Shown: positions 53,967-62,649, counted from the first letter of the stretch. The stretch is DNA of 64,000 nt from JBCCGG01 sp039029395 (GCA_039029395.1 JBCCGG010000008.1:89592-153591), one strand, 5' to 3'. The notes: generated by a model from the sequence alone, not told the origin. Translations and numbers: made by a program.

Positions 53967-54779
53967 ATGAATGCGGACCTGATCTACGATGTCGGGATGC
54001 ACAAGGGGGAAGACACCGAGTTCTACCTCCGGAAGGGCTTTCGGGTCGTTGCCATCGAGGCCAACCCTGAGCTCGCCGCCGCCTGCGCGACCAGGTTCAA
54101 GGAGCCGGTAGAGAAAGGGCGGCTGACCATCGTGAACAAGGCGATCAACGACGCGCCAGGCGCCATCGACTTCTACATCAACGAAAACGAGAGCGTCTGG
54201 AGCACCGCCAATCTCCACTGGGCGAAGCGCAACGAGAAGCGCGGGACCACCAACACGGTCATCAAGGTCGATGCCGTCACCATCGCCAGCGTGATCGAAG
54301 CCCACGGCGAACCCTATTTCATGAAGGTCGATATCGAGGGGAACGACATCTTCTGTCTTACCGGGCTGAGGTCCCTTGGGGAGAAGCCCAAATTCATCTC
54401 CGTCGAATCGTCGGCAACGTCGGAAAAGGACACGATGGAGCAACTCGACGTTCTTGCGGAGCTCGGTTACACCCGCTTCAAGATCGTCTCTCAGCACGAT
54501 GTCGCGCGCCAAACCTGCCCAAACCCGCCGCGCGAAGGTCTGTTCGTCGACCATAGCTTCACCTGGGGCGCAAGCGGGCTGTTTGGCGAGGAGACGCCGG
54601 GCCCTTGGAAAAGCCTGGACCAGGTCCGCTCCGAGTACCGGCGCATCCACTTCGATTGCCGGATGGCCGGGCAAAACGCCGGCATCTTCCGCAAGGTGAA
54701 CAGGTGGAAGATGAGACGTCTGCTTGGCCGGATGTTCCCGCGTTCCAAGGGCTGGTTCGACACGCACGCAACCTACTAA
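53967..54779 (+). CDS. FkbM-family methyltransferase
   Basis: A 270-residue SAM-dependent methyltransferase starting MNADLIYDVGMHKGEDTEFY, which holds the SAM loop at the very N-terminus, with VVAIEANPELA as the acidic motif and FMKVDIEGNDIFCL as the FkbM hallmark. The start at 53967 is chosen from this pattern. It differs clearly from the other FkbM gene at 20369-21160. It probably methylates a glycan or other small acceptor; no sugar genes are adjacent. Confidence 0.8.
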   Translation: MNADLIYDVGMHKGEDTEFYLRKGFRVVAIEANPELAAACATRFKEPVEKGRLTIVNKAINDAPGAIDFYINENESVWSTANLHWAKRNEKRGTTNTVIKVDAVTIASVIEAHGEPYFMKVDIEGNDIFCLTGLRSLGEKPKFISVESSATSEKDTMEQLDVLAELGYTRFKIVSQHDVARQTCPNPPREGLFVDHSFTWGASGLFGEETPGPWKSLDQVRSEYRRIHFDCRMAGQNAGIFRKVNRWKMRRLLGRMFPRSKGWFDTHATY

Positions 54780-54865
54780 AGGGTCGCACCGAGAAATGAC
54801 GTGTTGGGGTGGGTCGACACCCGCAAATCCTGGCTCAGTCGCATTGCTTGATCTTTTTGCTTGCT

Positions 54866-54879
54866 AAAATAGCTTTTAA
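54866..54879. promoter_or_regulatory. Operator-like motif in the marR promoter
   Basis: AAAATAGCTTTTAA lies between a possible -35 (TTGCTA, 54861-54866) and -10 (TATAAA, 54885-54890). It closely resembles AAATAGCTATTT upstream of the first sulfatase gene, so a common regulator, probably the MarR protein itself, is likely. Confidence 0.55.
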
Positions 54880-54933
54880 GGAAATATAAATGACGGTAGC
54901 TGGGTTGCACTGACCGTTCGAGGAGACCCCACG

Positions 54934-55497
54934 ATGCCGAGTGCCCGCCGGAACGTGAAACGAGACATTCATCTGATGGTGGATCGGGACGAATTGCTCC
55001 TAGACGGGACGGATGAAAAGTTCCGGCAGTTCATTTTTGACACCATCGCCTTTAGCGCGCGCATGAACAACGTCATCGAAAACCACGCGAAGATCGTCGA
55101 GCTGTCGCCGCCACAGTACTTGGTTCTCACCTCGATCATGCACCTTTCCGCCACCCAAGACGTCAACGTCAAGACCATAGCCGGCCACCTGCACATCTCC
55201 GGCTCTTTCGTGACCACCTCGGTCGGTGCACTGGTGCGCAAGGGGCTGGTGGACAAGGTGGTCGACAAGACCGACCGGCGCCGGGTTCGCCTGAAGGAGA
55301 CGCCGGCTGCGCGGAAGCTCATTTCGCGGCTGGCCAACGTTCAGAACCAGGTGAACAACATCATGTTCGAGTCCTTGACGGGCAAGGAGCTCGATGTGCT
55401 GTCGCGCATCGTCGCCCGGCTCTTGCCGTCCGCCGAGCGCGCCGTGATGCTGCAGAACCATCTGGTCGCCGAGGCCCTGGCCGCGCGGGGCGCTTGA
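54934..55497 (+). CDS. MarR-family transcriptional regulator
   Basis: A 187-residue regulator with the MarR winged helix in the middle (KTIAGHLHISGSFVTTSVGALVRKGLVDK, then the wing TDRRRVRLKET) and helices for dimerisation at both ends. It precedes the sulfatase operon by 354 bases on the same strand. A shared palindromic motif upstream of both suggests it represses itself and the sulfatases until a sulfated or aromatic ligand appears. Ligand is unknown. Confidence 0.85.
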   Translation: MPSARRNVKRDIHLMVDRDELLLDGTDEKFRQFIFDTIAFSARMNNVIENHAKIVELSPPQYLVLTSIMHLSATQDVNVKTIAGHLHISGSFVTTSVGALVRKGLVDKVVDKTDRRRVRLKETPAARKLISRLANVQNQVNNIMFESLTGKELDVLSRIVARLLPSAERAVMLQNHLVAEALAARGA

Positions 55498-55851
55498 AGG
55501 TTACACGCCACCATATCCGCCGGGGCGAATTGGCCTTCGCAACTTCGATAGCGGCTCAAAGTCCAAAAAATTTTGTGACCTGAGACCCCTCGGCTCTTGC
55601 CGCCGACGCGGCGCTGTTCGCGCGAGATGCCAGCTAACCGATTGAAATAAAATGAAATTTTCCAGAAGCGGCGCGCCTGGGGCGCTATCGTTGCGAGGTT
55701 AGGAGCCGTTTAAATAGCTATTTGACAAAGCTTTTTATAATCGATAAGATCAGTACGTTCTTTAGATAGCTTGATCGGTCACAATTCAAGCCAAGGATCG
55801 CAGATATCACCAAATGAGCCAGGACGGCTGTGGAAACCGGAGGACGACGTG
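55498..55851. other. Promoter region of the sulfatase operon
   Basis: A 354-base gap without a gene, AT-rich in its second half. It contains the palindrome and sigma-70 promoter listed separately, plus a third, weaker motif copy AGATAGCTTGAT near 55764. The ribosome-binding site GGAGG precedes the sulfatase ATG by about ten bases. Confidence 0.6.
55712..55750 (+). promoter_or_regulatory. Sigma-70 promoter overlapped by a perfect palindrome, upstream of the sulfatases
   Basis: TTGACA (55722-55727) and TAAGAT (55745-55750) are spaced by exactly 17 bases, a near-consensus promoter. The perfect palindrome AAATAGCTATTT (55712-55723) overlaps the -35 box, so a bound regulator would block polymerase. 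A TATAAT word at 55736 is too close to the -35 to serve. Confidence 0.7.
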
Positions 55852-57468
55852 ATGAGCAGTACCAACAGATTTGGACTCCCAGTTGCCCCCATTCTTGCCA
55901 CCATCGCGATAATCGGCGCTTCAATGGAGAGCCGAGCCGCCCAGTTCGACGCCGAGTACTACGTCCTGGAGCAGGAGTTCGGCGAACAGTGGAAAGCGGA
56001 TGACGAGAGGGTGCGCGCAAAGCTCGCCGAGCTCGAGGCCAGATTTGGCAAGAAGCCGAACATCATCAAGATCCTGGTCGACGATGTCGGCTATTCGGAG
56101 CTAGGCGCCTATGGCGGCGGCAAGCTGAGGGGCGCGCCGACCCCCAACCTAGACAAGATGGCGGATCAGGGCATGAAGTTCCTTCAGTACTATTCCGAGC
56201 CGTCCTGCACGCCGACGCGCATCGCGCTGAACACCGGCCGCCATCCGGTCCGTGTCGGAGTCAATCAGGTCATCTTCCCGGGCACCAGGGGTATCGGGCT
56301 GCCCGATGAAGAGGTCACGCTCGCTGAACTGATGTCCGATGCCGGATACAACACCGCCATGTACGGTAAGTGGCACGTGGGATTCGGTGATGAATATGCC
56401 CCCACCGAGCACGGTTTCGACGAAGCCCAGTGGTCGGAGGGCAACCCCGCGCCCTGGCTCCAGGGCTCCGATCTAAACGAAATGACAGGGCACGCCAACT
56501 TCGGTTCCTTGGCCTGGTCTTCGCAGGATTTGCCCGCTTACTACGATGAAGGCGGCGTGCTGCGCGCCGTGAAGGGCCAAAAGCCCGAAATGGCGTACGA
56601 ATACAGCCTGGAAAAGTACAATACCTACGAGGAGGAGGTGTTCGACCATTCGATCGACTACATCAAGCGCAAGGCGCAGGATGAAAAGCCCTTCTTCCTC
56701 TACATCGGCGGTAAGGCCAATCACTTCTTCGGGGCGCACCCGGACTTCATGGATACGCCCGCGCAGACCAACACGGCCGCGCAGATGGTGGAGACCGACT
56801 ACAACCTGGGCCGCCTGATGCAGGCGCTGAAAGAAGAAGGCATAGAGGAAAACACCCTCGTCGTCTGGACGTCCGACAATGGCCCCATGTACGGCTTTCA
56901 TCCGCACGGCGGCTATTCCATGTTCGACCACGGGGAAAAGGGCTCGACCTTCGAGGGCGGTGTTCGGGTGCCGGCCATCGCCTGGTGGCCCGGTGTCATC
57001 GAGCCCGGTCAGGACCCTCTCGACATCGTCCAGGTCACGGACTGGTACACCACCTTCGCGACGATCGCCGGCGTCGACGACAAGCTTCCCTCGGACCGCG
57101 TCGTGGACGGCGTCAACCAAACCGCGCTTTTGGTGATGGGCGAGGACCACGGCCGTCGCGACTACGTCTTCCTGTACAACAAGGGCAAGGTTGAGGCGAT
57201 TCGCAAGGACTGGATCAAGATTCGCTTCGGTGGGCTGATCTTTGTCCCACACTACAATCTCATGCACGATCCGGCCGAGCGGCACCCCAACGAAGTCAAT
57301 TACGCGGCCGGCTATTCCTACGGGATGGTTCGGGTTCTGCAAGAACATCAAAAGATGATCGAGAAGTTTCCCCATCGCGTGCAGACGCCCTACCAACGGG
57401 ACCCGGACGAAGTCTTCAACCCCTATCCCGAACTTCACTACCAGACCAGCAAACAGGTGGATTGGTAG
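55852..57468 (+). CDS. Periplasmic sulfatase (arylsulfatase family)
   Basis: A 538-residue type I sulfatase with a signal peptide (about 1-30). Calcium-binding aspartates are D77 and D78 in ILVDDVGYSE. The formylglycine site is C119 in SCTPTR, followed by the conserved TGRHPVRVG. The C-terminal WTSDNGP also binds metal. An N-terminal region of about 40 residues before the catalytic core is shared with the next gene. It hydrolyses sulfate esters, possibly of marine polysaccharides. It needs a formylglycine-generating enzyme, absent from this window. The start is set at ATG 55852. Confidence 0.9.
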   Translation: MSSTNRFGLPVAPILATIAIIGASMESRAAQFDAEYYVLEQEFGEQWKADDERVRAKLAELEARFGKKPNIIKILVDDVGYSELGAYGGGKLRGAPTPNLDKMADQGMKFLQYYSEPSCTPTRIALNTGRHPVRVGVNQVIFPGTRGIGLPDEEVTLAELMSDAGYNTAMYGKWHVGFGDEYAPTEHGFDEAQWSEGNPAPWLQGSDLNEMTGHANFGSLAWSSQDLPAYYDEGGVLRAVKGQKPEMAYEYSLEKYNTYEEEVFDHSIDYIKRKAQDEKPFFLYIGGKANHFFGAHPDFMDTPAQTNTAAQMVETDYNLGRLMQALKEEGIEENTLVVWTSDNGPMYGFHPHGGYSMFDHGEKGSTFEGGVRVPAIAWWPGVIEPGQDPLDIVQVTDWYTTFATIAGVDDKLPSDRVVDGVNQTALLVMGEDHGRRDYVFLYNKGKVEAIRKDWIKIRFGGLIFVPHYNLMHDPAERHPNEVNYAAGYSYGMVRVLQEHQKMIEKFPHRVQTPYQRDPDEVFNPYPELHYQTSKQVDW

Positions 57469-57486
57469 CCATTAGAGACGCCCCAC

Positions 57487-57520
57487 CTGCCGCGGTTGAT
57501 GACTGTATCGGGCGCGGCAG
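57487..57520 (+). terminator. Hairpin between the two sulfatase genes
   Basis: CTGCCGCG (57487-57494) pairs with CGCGGCAG (57513-57520) around 18 bases. It may attenuate transcription or protect the upstream message, as in polycistronic transcripts with uneven gene expression. Confidence 0.4.
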
Positions 57521-57594
57521 ATGGCCACTTTGACCGGCGATGCCCCTTAGGGACGCCCCCATAGAATCACTCTCGCAACTTGGAGGATACACCG

Positions 57595-59220
57595 ATGATC
57601 AAGTCGTACTCTTGGTTCGCTTCCACCGCTTTGGTCGTCTCCTTGTCGGCGACGGCCGTTCACGCGGACTCACAGATTGTCCACGACGCCGAGTTCGTTC
57701 GCATGGAAAAGGAATTCGGCGATCAGTGGAGGGCCGATGACGCGCTGGTTCGCGAGAGATTGGCGGCGCTGGAGCAGAGGTTCGGTAAGAAGCCGAACAT
57801 CGTCTACATCTTGGCGGACGACGTGGGCTACACCGAGCTGGGGAGCTACGGCGGGGGCAAGGTCCGCGGCGCGCCAACGCCGAATCTCGATAAGTTGGCG
57901 CGGGAGGGTATGCGTTTCCTGTCGTTTTACTCCGAGGTGGAGTGCTCGCCCTCGCGCGGCGCCGTGATGACGGGCCGGCACCCGATCCGCAATGGCCTTT
58001 ACAACATCACGCTCCCCGGCGAGGTCGGCTCGGGCCTGCACGGGGAGGAGGTCACGATCGCCGAGATTCTCTCGGACGCGGGCTACTATACGGGCTTCTT
58101 CGGCAAGTGGCATATGGGCGGCGAGGAAGAACACTACCCGACCAACCAGGGCTTCGACGAGGCCGAGTGGTCCGAGGGAAACCCGCCTTGGTGGGTCAAC
58201 AACAAGAGTGCCAAGTCGACCGACGACGTTGGGGGATTCAGCCAGCGTGCCCTCATGTACTCGCCCGGCCCCGAGGGCTTTCCATACGATACGGGCGGCG
58301 TCATGCGTGCGAAGAGAGGCGGGGAGCCGGAGCTCGTCTACGAATATTCGATGGAGAAATACAACACCTACGACTCCGAGGTGGCCGACAATGTGATCGA
58401 TTTCATCGAGCGGCGCGCCAAGACGGATCAGCCCTTCTACGTCACCTTCTGGGGCAAGGCGAACCACTTTTGGGGCGCCCATCCGGATTTCCGGGACACG
58501 CCCGCGGAGACCAACACCGCCTCGCAGATGGTGGAGCACGACTACAACACGGGGCGGGTGATCAAGACGTTGATCGACCAGGGGATTGCGGAAAACACCT
58601 TGGTGATCTGGAACTCCGATAACGGGCCCATGTACACGATCCATCCCCACGGCGGCTATTCCCTCCTGCCCGGCGGCAAGGGTGAGACCCGGGAGGGCGG
58701 CGTTCGCGTGCCGGCGATCGCATGGTGGCCGGGGATGATCGAAGCCGGCCAGGATCCCATCGATCTGGTTCAGATCACCGACTGGTTCACGACCATGGCC
58801 AGCCTTGCCGGCGCGCAGAACCGCATTCCCGGCGACCGCGTGATCGACGGTGTGGATCAATCCGGGCTGCTGCTGCTCGGCGAGGGCAAGAGCCGACGGG
58901 ACTACATCTTCCACTACAACAGAACGAATCTGGAAGCCGTGCGGAAGGATCAAGTCAAGTTGAACCTCAAGCCCAGGAACCCCGATTTCCACTTCTTCGA
59001 GGTCTATAACATCTATCACGACCCGGCCGAGCGCTTCCCGAACGAAGCCCAGAACGGGATCTGGGCGGGCCCTGGGATCACCAAGATGGTTCAGGAGCAC
59101 ATGCGCCTGATCCAGAAGTACCCGCACCGGGAGGTAAAGAGCCACTATCGCGATTTCGATCGCTCTTTCGATCCCGAGCCGTCGGTCGTCTACAAGCCCA
59201 AGAAACAAGTCGACTGGTAG
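57595..59220 (+). CDS. Periplasmic sulfatase, paralogue of the previous gene
   Basis: A 541-residue sulfatase with a signal peptide (about 1-24), aspartates D75 and D76 (LADDVGYTE), formylglycine cysteine C117 in ECSPSR and TGRHPIRNG after it. It is clearly a tandem duplicate of the first sulfatase, including the shared N-terminal extension, but the core CSPSR differs from CTPTR. Substrates may therefore differ. A GGAGG site lies eight bases before ATG 57595. The family is certain; the substrate is not. Confidence 0.9.
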   Translation: MIKSYSWFASTALVVSLSATAVHADSQIVHDAEFVRMEKEFGDQWRADDALVRERLAALEQRFGKKPNIVYILADDVGYTELGSYGGGKVRGAPTPNLDKLAREGMRFLSFYSEVECSPSRGAVMTGRHPIRNGLYNITLPGEVGSGLHGEEVTIAEILSDAGYYTGFFGKWHMGGEEEHYPTNQGFDEAEWSEGNPPWWVNNKSAKSTDDVGGFSQRALMYSPGPEGFPYDTGGVMRAKRGGEPELVYEYSMEKYNTYDSEVADNVIDFIERRAKTDQPFYVTFWGKANHFWGAHPDFRDTPAETNTASQMVEHDYNTGRVIKTLIDQGIAENTLVIWNSDNGPMYTIHPHGGYSLLPGGKGETREGGVRVPAIAWWPGMIEAGQDPIDLVQITDWFTTMASLAGAQNRIPGDRVIDGVDQSGLLLLGEGKSRRDYIFHYNRTNLEAVRKDQVKLNLKPRNPDFHFFEVYNIYHDPAERFPNEAQNGIWAGPGITKMVQEHMRLIQKYPHREVKSHYRDFDRSFDPEPSVVYKPKKQVDW

Positions 59221-59241
59221 CCAAAGGTCTAAGGCAGCCGT

Positions 59242-59269
59242 CGAGGCCACTTCAATCAAGTAGGCCTCG
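59242..59269 (+). terminator. Hairpin between the sulfatase and the beta-barrel gene
   Basis: CGAGGCC-ACTT and AAGT-A-GGCCTCG pair with one bulge around a CAATC loop. It lies 21 bases after the sulfatase stop and 27 before the next gene, so it is at most a partial terminator. Confidence 0.45.
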
Positions 59270-59296
59270 CCAACCGAGTACCTGAAAGGACAGCCG

Positions 59297-60100
59297 ATGC
59301 CTATTCGTGGTCTATCGGCGGGGGCCCTCCTCGCCGCAACCCTGGCGGTCGCGCAGGCCGCGGCCGCCGACCAAGGCTCCCACGAACTCGACGAAGGGGG
59401 CTGGCACTACAACCTTACGCCCTACGTGTGGTTCCTCAGTGTCGAGGGTGACATGACCGTCAAGGGCTTGGAGTCCTCGGTCGATGCCTCCTTCAGCGAT
59501 ATCTGGAGCAACCTCAACATCGGTTTCTTCGGCCGCTTCGAAGCGCAAAAGGGCCCAGTCTCGCTGTTCGGCGATCTGATCTTCGCCGACCTGGAGGCGG
59601 ATAACGCCATGGGGTCGGTCTCGGTCGACGCCGACATCGACCTCCTGGTGTTCGACTTCGGTCTAGCCTACGAAGCGGCACGCGTGCGCCTAAGCAAGCG
59701 CGGCGCGGAGGAGCCGATCTGGGTCTCGGTGGAGCCGGTCCTTGGCGGGCGTCTTTACAGCGTCGAGGGCGAGCTCCAACCCGCGCGGCTCGACAAGGTC
59801 TCGGAATCCGAGACCTGGGTCGACCCGGTGGTCGGCCTGCGCCTGACCAGCGACATCACGCCCGACTGGAACGTTCGACTGCGCGGCGATGTCGGCGGCT
59901 TCGGCGTCTCATCGGACCTCACCTGGCAAGCCATGCTGGCGGTCGGCTACAGCTTCGGCCTGTTCGGAGAGAAAGACGCCACGGCCCTGTTCGGCTACCG
60001 GGCGCTCTATGTCGACTATCAGACCGGCGGCGGTGCGAACCGCTTTGCAGTGGACGCGACCTTTCACGGGCCGCTCCTCGGCCTTTCGGTGGTCTTTTAA
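59297..60100 (+). CDS. Outer-membrane beta-barrel protein
   Basis: A 267-residue exported protein. A signal peptide ends near AAAADQ (about 1-24). The remainder alternates short amphipathic strands (WHYNLTPYVWFLSVEGDMTV, VRLRGDVGGFGVSSDLTWQ) and ends in the phenylalanine VVF expected of outer-membrane barrels. It may admit sulfated substrates for the two periplasmic sulfatases. It follows AAAGGA. Similar proteins are annotated only as hypothetical. Confidence 0.7.
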   Translation: MPIRGLSAGALLAATLAVAQAAAADQGSHELDEGGWHYNLTPYVWFLSVEGDMTVKGLESSVDASFSDIWSNLNIGFFGRFEAQKGPVSLFGDLIFADLEADNAMGSVSVDADIDLLVFDFGLAYEAARVRLSKRGAEEPIWVSVEPVLGGRLYSVEGELQPARLDKVSESETWVDPVVGLRLTSDITPDWNVRLRGDVGGFGVSSDLTWQAMLAVGYSFGLFGEKDATALFGYRALYVDYQTGGGANRFAVDATFHGPLLGLSVVF

Positions 60101-60144
60101 CCGGCGGTGCGAGCCGCCATTGCAGGAAATGAAAGGAACAGACG

Positions 60145-60858
60145 ATGTTTCAAACTAGCTTGAAGACCTTAGGCATTTGCGCCGGCCTACTTGTGCTGGC
60201 GGCCTGCGCGAGGACCGAACAGATCAGCGATGTCCAGCCCTCCGGGTTTCTCGACGCCGCGGTTTACGACAAGCTCCAGCCGGGCGAGGGCGAGCTTGAA
60301 CCGGTACTGGTTTACACCGCCCCAGGGATCGACATCTCCGGCTACGACAAGATCCTGCTGGACCCCATCGTCGCTTTCGCGCCGCCGGGCGATGAGGGCG
60401 ACATCGACCCCCAGGACAAGCAGGCCTTGCTTAACAACTTCTACACTCTGCTCGTTCAGGAGCTCGAGAAGGACTACACCTTGATCACCGGGCCGGAGCC
60501 GGGTGCCCTGCGGTTGCAGCTGGCGATGACCAAGGCGACCAAGAAGAACGTGACCATGGACACGGTCTCGACGATCATGCCGATTGGCCTGGCGACCCGC
60601 ACGCTCACCTCCTACGTCACCGGCGAGCCGACCTTCACCGGCCGGCTGCGGATCGAGCTCGAGCTGAGCGATTCCATGACCGAGCAAGTGCTGGCCGCCG
60701 GCATCGACGAGCGCGCCGGCGGGTCGCAGATCTCCGAGGACCAGCTCAGCTCTTGGTCCAGCGTCAACGCCGCAATGGAGTTCTACTCCGTCGGCATCCG
60801 CTACCGCCTGTGCACGTTCCGTGGCGACGCCAACTGCGAAAAGCCCCTGACCTATTAA
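60145..60858 (+). CDS. DUF3313 lipoprotein
   Basis: A 237-residue lipoprotein with signal and lipobox (LLVLAAC; cysteine at about 21) and the DUF3313 features SGFLDAAVYDKLQ and a beta-rich remainder. The start follows AAAGGA. It is the last gene of the sulfatase group, 44 bases after the beta-barrel gene, and a strong hairpin follows. Its function is unknown. Confidence 0.8.
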   Translation: MFQTSLKTLGICAGLLVLAACARTEQISDVQPSGFLDAAVYDKLQPGEGELEPVLVYTAPGIDISGYDKILLDPIVAFAPPGDEGDIDPQDKQALLNNFYTLLVQELEKDYTLITGPEPGALRLQLAMTKATKKNVTMDTVSTIMPIGLATRTLTSYVTGEPTFTGRLRIELELSDSMTEQVLAAGIDERAGGSQISEDQLSSWSSVNAAMEFYSVGIRYRLCTFRGDANCEKPLTY

Positions 60859-60871
60859 GCCAAGCGTGACT

Positions 60872-60897
60872 CCCGCGGCCCAATCTGGGGCCGCGGG
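60872..60897 (+). terminator. Intrinsic-type hairpin at the end of the sulfatase operon
   Basis: CCCGCGGCCC (60872-60881) and GGGCCGCGGG (60888-60897) form a perfect 10-base-pair stem with a six-base loop, 13 bases past the DUF3313 stop. The tail is TCATT, so the U-run is weak, but position and stem are convincing. Confidence 0.65.
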
Positions 60898-60978
60898 TCA
60901 TTGGCGCGTCAGGGCCATCTTCGCGATCCTTGGCGCCTGACGGATCGGGGTGTCATCGGATTTGTCTGCGCAGATTCT

Positions 60979-61914
60979 TCAAGAGACCTCTTGCAACACG
61001 GTCTTGAAATCGTCCCGAACGACCTCGCGGATGATCGCCGCGACTTTCAAGTAGGCAGCGGCCCGGCCTGCGCCCTGTCGCCAGGCCAGTCCGATCGAAC
61101 GGGAGATCGAGCGCCCCCGCAGCTGCTTTGTCACCACGTCCCCGCCGCGCTGCACTTCCGAATCCACATAGAGGGCAGGAAAGAAGGTCGCGCCCATGTT
61201 CATGGCCACCATTTGCCGAAGGGCATCGAGGCTGGTGCCCTCATAGTCGCGCACCAGGGCCGCGCCGAACTCCTCGCAGAGCAAAAGCACCTGGTCGTGC
61301 AGATGGTGGTCGGGCGCGAGGGACAGGATCGGCAGCCCTTCAAGGTCCTGGATCGATACGTCGTCTTGCGCCGCCAAGGGATGATCGGCCGCCAGGGCCA
61401 GATAGATCGGCTCGCGGAACAGGCGCGCGGTTTCCAAAGCGCTCTCCCGAACGGGAAGCTGTGCCAGAATCAGGTCGTGGACGCCTCGGCTCAGCTCGCT
61501 GCCAAGCTCGTGCGGCGCGCCCTCGCGAATGTAGAGCTTGAGGTCGCGGTGGCGACGGTGAAGCGCCCTGACGACATTCGGCAAGAGATAGGGCCCCAGG
61601 GTGGGCTTGACCCCCAGGCGAATGGTTCCGGCAAGCCCGTGCTGCGCGGTCGCCGAATAGTCGAGTATGCCTTGCGCATCGAGCAGAATTCGGCGGCTGC
61701 GCGCGACGACCTCGCGCCCGATCGGGGTTAGGGTGACTCCGGATCGCCCCCGTTCCACCAGTTGGACGCCCAGAAGGCGTTCAAGGTTCCGCAGCTGAAC
61801 GCTGAGCGACGGTTGGCTGATCTCGCAGCGCTCCGCCGCTTGCCTGAAATGACGGCAATCCGCGATCGCCACGAGGTAACGGAGCTGCTTGAGCGTGAGC
61901 GTGGGTTCGGCCAA
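60979..61914 (-). CDS. OxyR-like LysR regulator without the peroxidatic cysteine
   Basis: A 311-residue LysR protein closely resembling OxyR (LTLKQLRYLVAIADCRHFRQ; GAPHELGSEL; ALRQMVAMNMGATFFPALYV). In OxyR the sensing disulfide joins Cys199 and Cys208. Here the first position is histidine H204 (APDHHLHDQ), while the second cysteine is kept as C213, nine residues on. It is therefore unlikely to sense peroxide by the classical disulfide. Translation starts at TTG 61914 after GGAG. An OxyR-type site lies 42 bases upstream, divergent from a DUF465 gene. Confidence 0.85.
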   Translation of the reverse strand: MAEPTLTLKQLRYLVAIADCRHFRQAAERCEISQPSLSVQLRNLERLLGVQLVERGRSGVTLTPIGREVVARSRRILLDAQGILDYSATAQHGLAGTIRLGVKPTLGPYLLPNVVRALHRRHRDLKLYIREGAPHELGSELSRGVHDLILAQLPVRESALETARLFREPIYLALAADHPLAAQDDVSIQDLEGLPILSLAPDHHLHDQVLLLCEEFGAALVRDYEGTSLDALRQMVAMNMGATFFPALYVDSEVQRGGDVVTKQLRGRSISRSIGLAWRQGAGRAAAYLKVAAIIREVVRDDFKTVLQEVS

Positions 61915-61955
61915 GGGTATTCTCCGAGGTCTCCAGGCAACATGTGGCCTCTGTG

Positions 61956-61970
61956 ATAGGAAAATACTAT
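61956..61970. promoter_or_regulatory. OxyR-type binding half-site
   Basis: ATAG-N7-CTAT at 61956-61970 matches the OxyR half-site spacing (ATAG-n7-CTAT). It lies in the divergent space between the OxyR-like gene and the DUF465 gene. A weaker second half (TTAG...) begins seven bases later. This fits autoregulation by the OxyR-like protein. Confidence 0.6.
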
Positions 61971-62056
61971 CAAAATATTAGTTTTCATTGCCTTGGTTGT
62001 CGAGCGAGACCTCCCACATCTCTTCCTATGTACAATGTTGGAAAAAGGAGATGACG

Positions 62057-62278
62057 ATGCGCCCTAAGCCGGTGACGTTGCGGGCCCGAATGAATGCTCT
62101 GAAATCCAAGCACAGAGAACTGGACTATCGGCTGCGGGACGAGATGGCCCGGCCGATGCCCGACGCGCTGCGCGCTCAAACTCTGAAGCGAATGCGGCTG
62201 CGTACCAAGGACCAGATCGCGTTGGTCGCCAGGCAACTGGCCTTGGGCCCTGGCCGGCACAGGCCAGAGGTCGCCTAG
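62057..62278 (+). CDS. DUF465 / YdcH-family small protein
   Basis: A 73-residue helical-hairpin protein with the family pattern LKSKHRELDYRLRDEMARPMPD and LKRMRLRTKDQIALV. I start at 62057 because AAGGAG lies six bases upstream; ATG 62051 sits directly on that site. Its function is unknown. It is divergent from the OxyR-like gene and may be under its control. Confidence 0.8.
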   Translation: MRPKPVTLRARMNALKSKHRELDYRLRDEMARPMPDALRAQTLKRMRLRTKDQIALVARQLALGPGRHRPEVA

Positions 62279-62343
62279 GGGCTTTCAACTCCCTGCACCC
62301 AACACCCAACACCCCACAACCATCTGGAATGGAACGCGAATCT

Positions 62344-62565
62344 ATGATCGACTTGTCGACATTGCTCGATAGGGCCTCGGAGCTGCTGGCCAGCACGGAC
62401 GTCTCCGAACTGACGCAAAATGTCGGCGCCACCGAGCTGCTGGAACAAACAGGCATCGACCCCGCCGACATCGCCGGCCTGTCCGATAGGGGCGACGGCG
62501 ACCTACTCTCCGAAGTCGGGCTCGACGTAAAGGGCCTAGCCGAGGGATTGGTCAAAGACCCGTAA
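62344..62565 (+). CDS. Small acidic hypothetical protein
   Basis: A 73-residue acidic protein with helical and Asp/Gly-rich segments (VGATELLEQTGIDPADIAGLSD). I do not recognise a family. ATG 62344 is preferred over 62329 because a GGAA-type site is better placed. The start is 66 bases after the DUF465 gene, and a strong terminator follows, so both could share a transcript. Confidence 0.5.
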   Translation: MIDLSTLLDRASELLASTDVSELTQNVGATELLEQTGIDPADIAGLSDRGDGDLLSEVGLDVKGLAEGLVKDP

Positions 62566-62619
62566 AGCGGCTTTCTCGCCTCCGAGATAGCCGGGGTCCA
62601 GGTAGTATCAAGCCCTCAA

Positions 62620-62649
62620 CTGCGCAGCCCGCCACCCCGGGCTGCGCAG
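62620..62649 (+). terminator. Strong hairpin terminator
   Basis: CTGCGCAGCCCG (62620-62631) and CGGGCTGCGCAG (62638-62649) form a perfect 12-base-pair stem with a six-base loop, followed by CTTTACT. It ends the small-protein transcript and may also serve the convergent SOUL-family gene. Confidence 0.75.

Noticed and set aside
34471..55723. A common regulator for the phage operators and the MarR motif, as both contain AAATAGC
   Set aside because: The phage sites have a three-base centre and different arms from AAATAGCTATTT; the likeness is only seven bases.
55736..55741. TATAAT as -10 of the sulfatase promoter
   Set aside because: It is only eight bases from TTGACA, too close; TAAGAT at 55745 has the right 17-base spacing.
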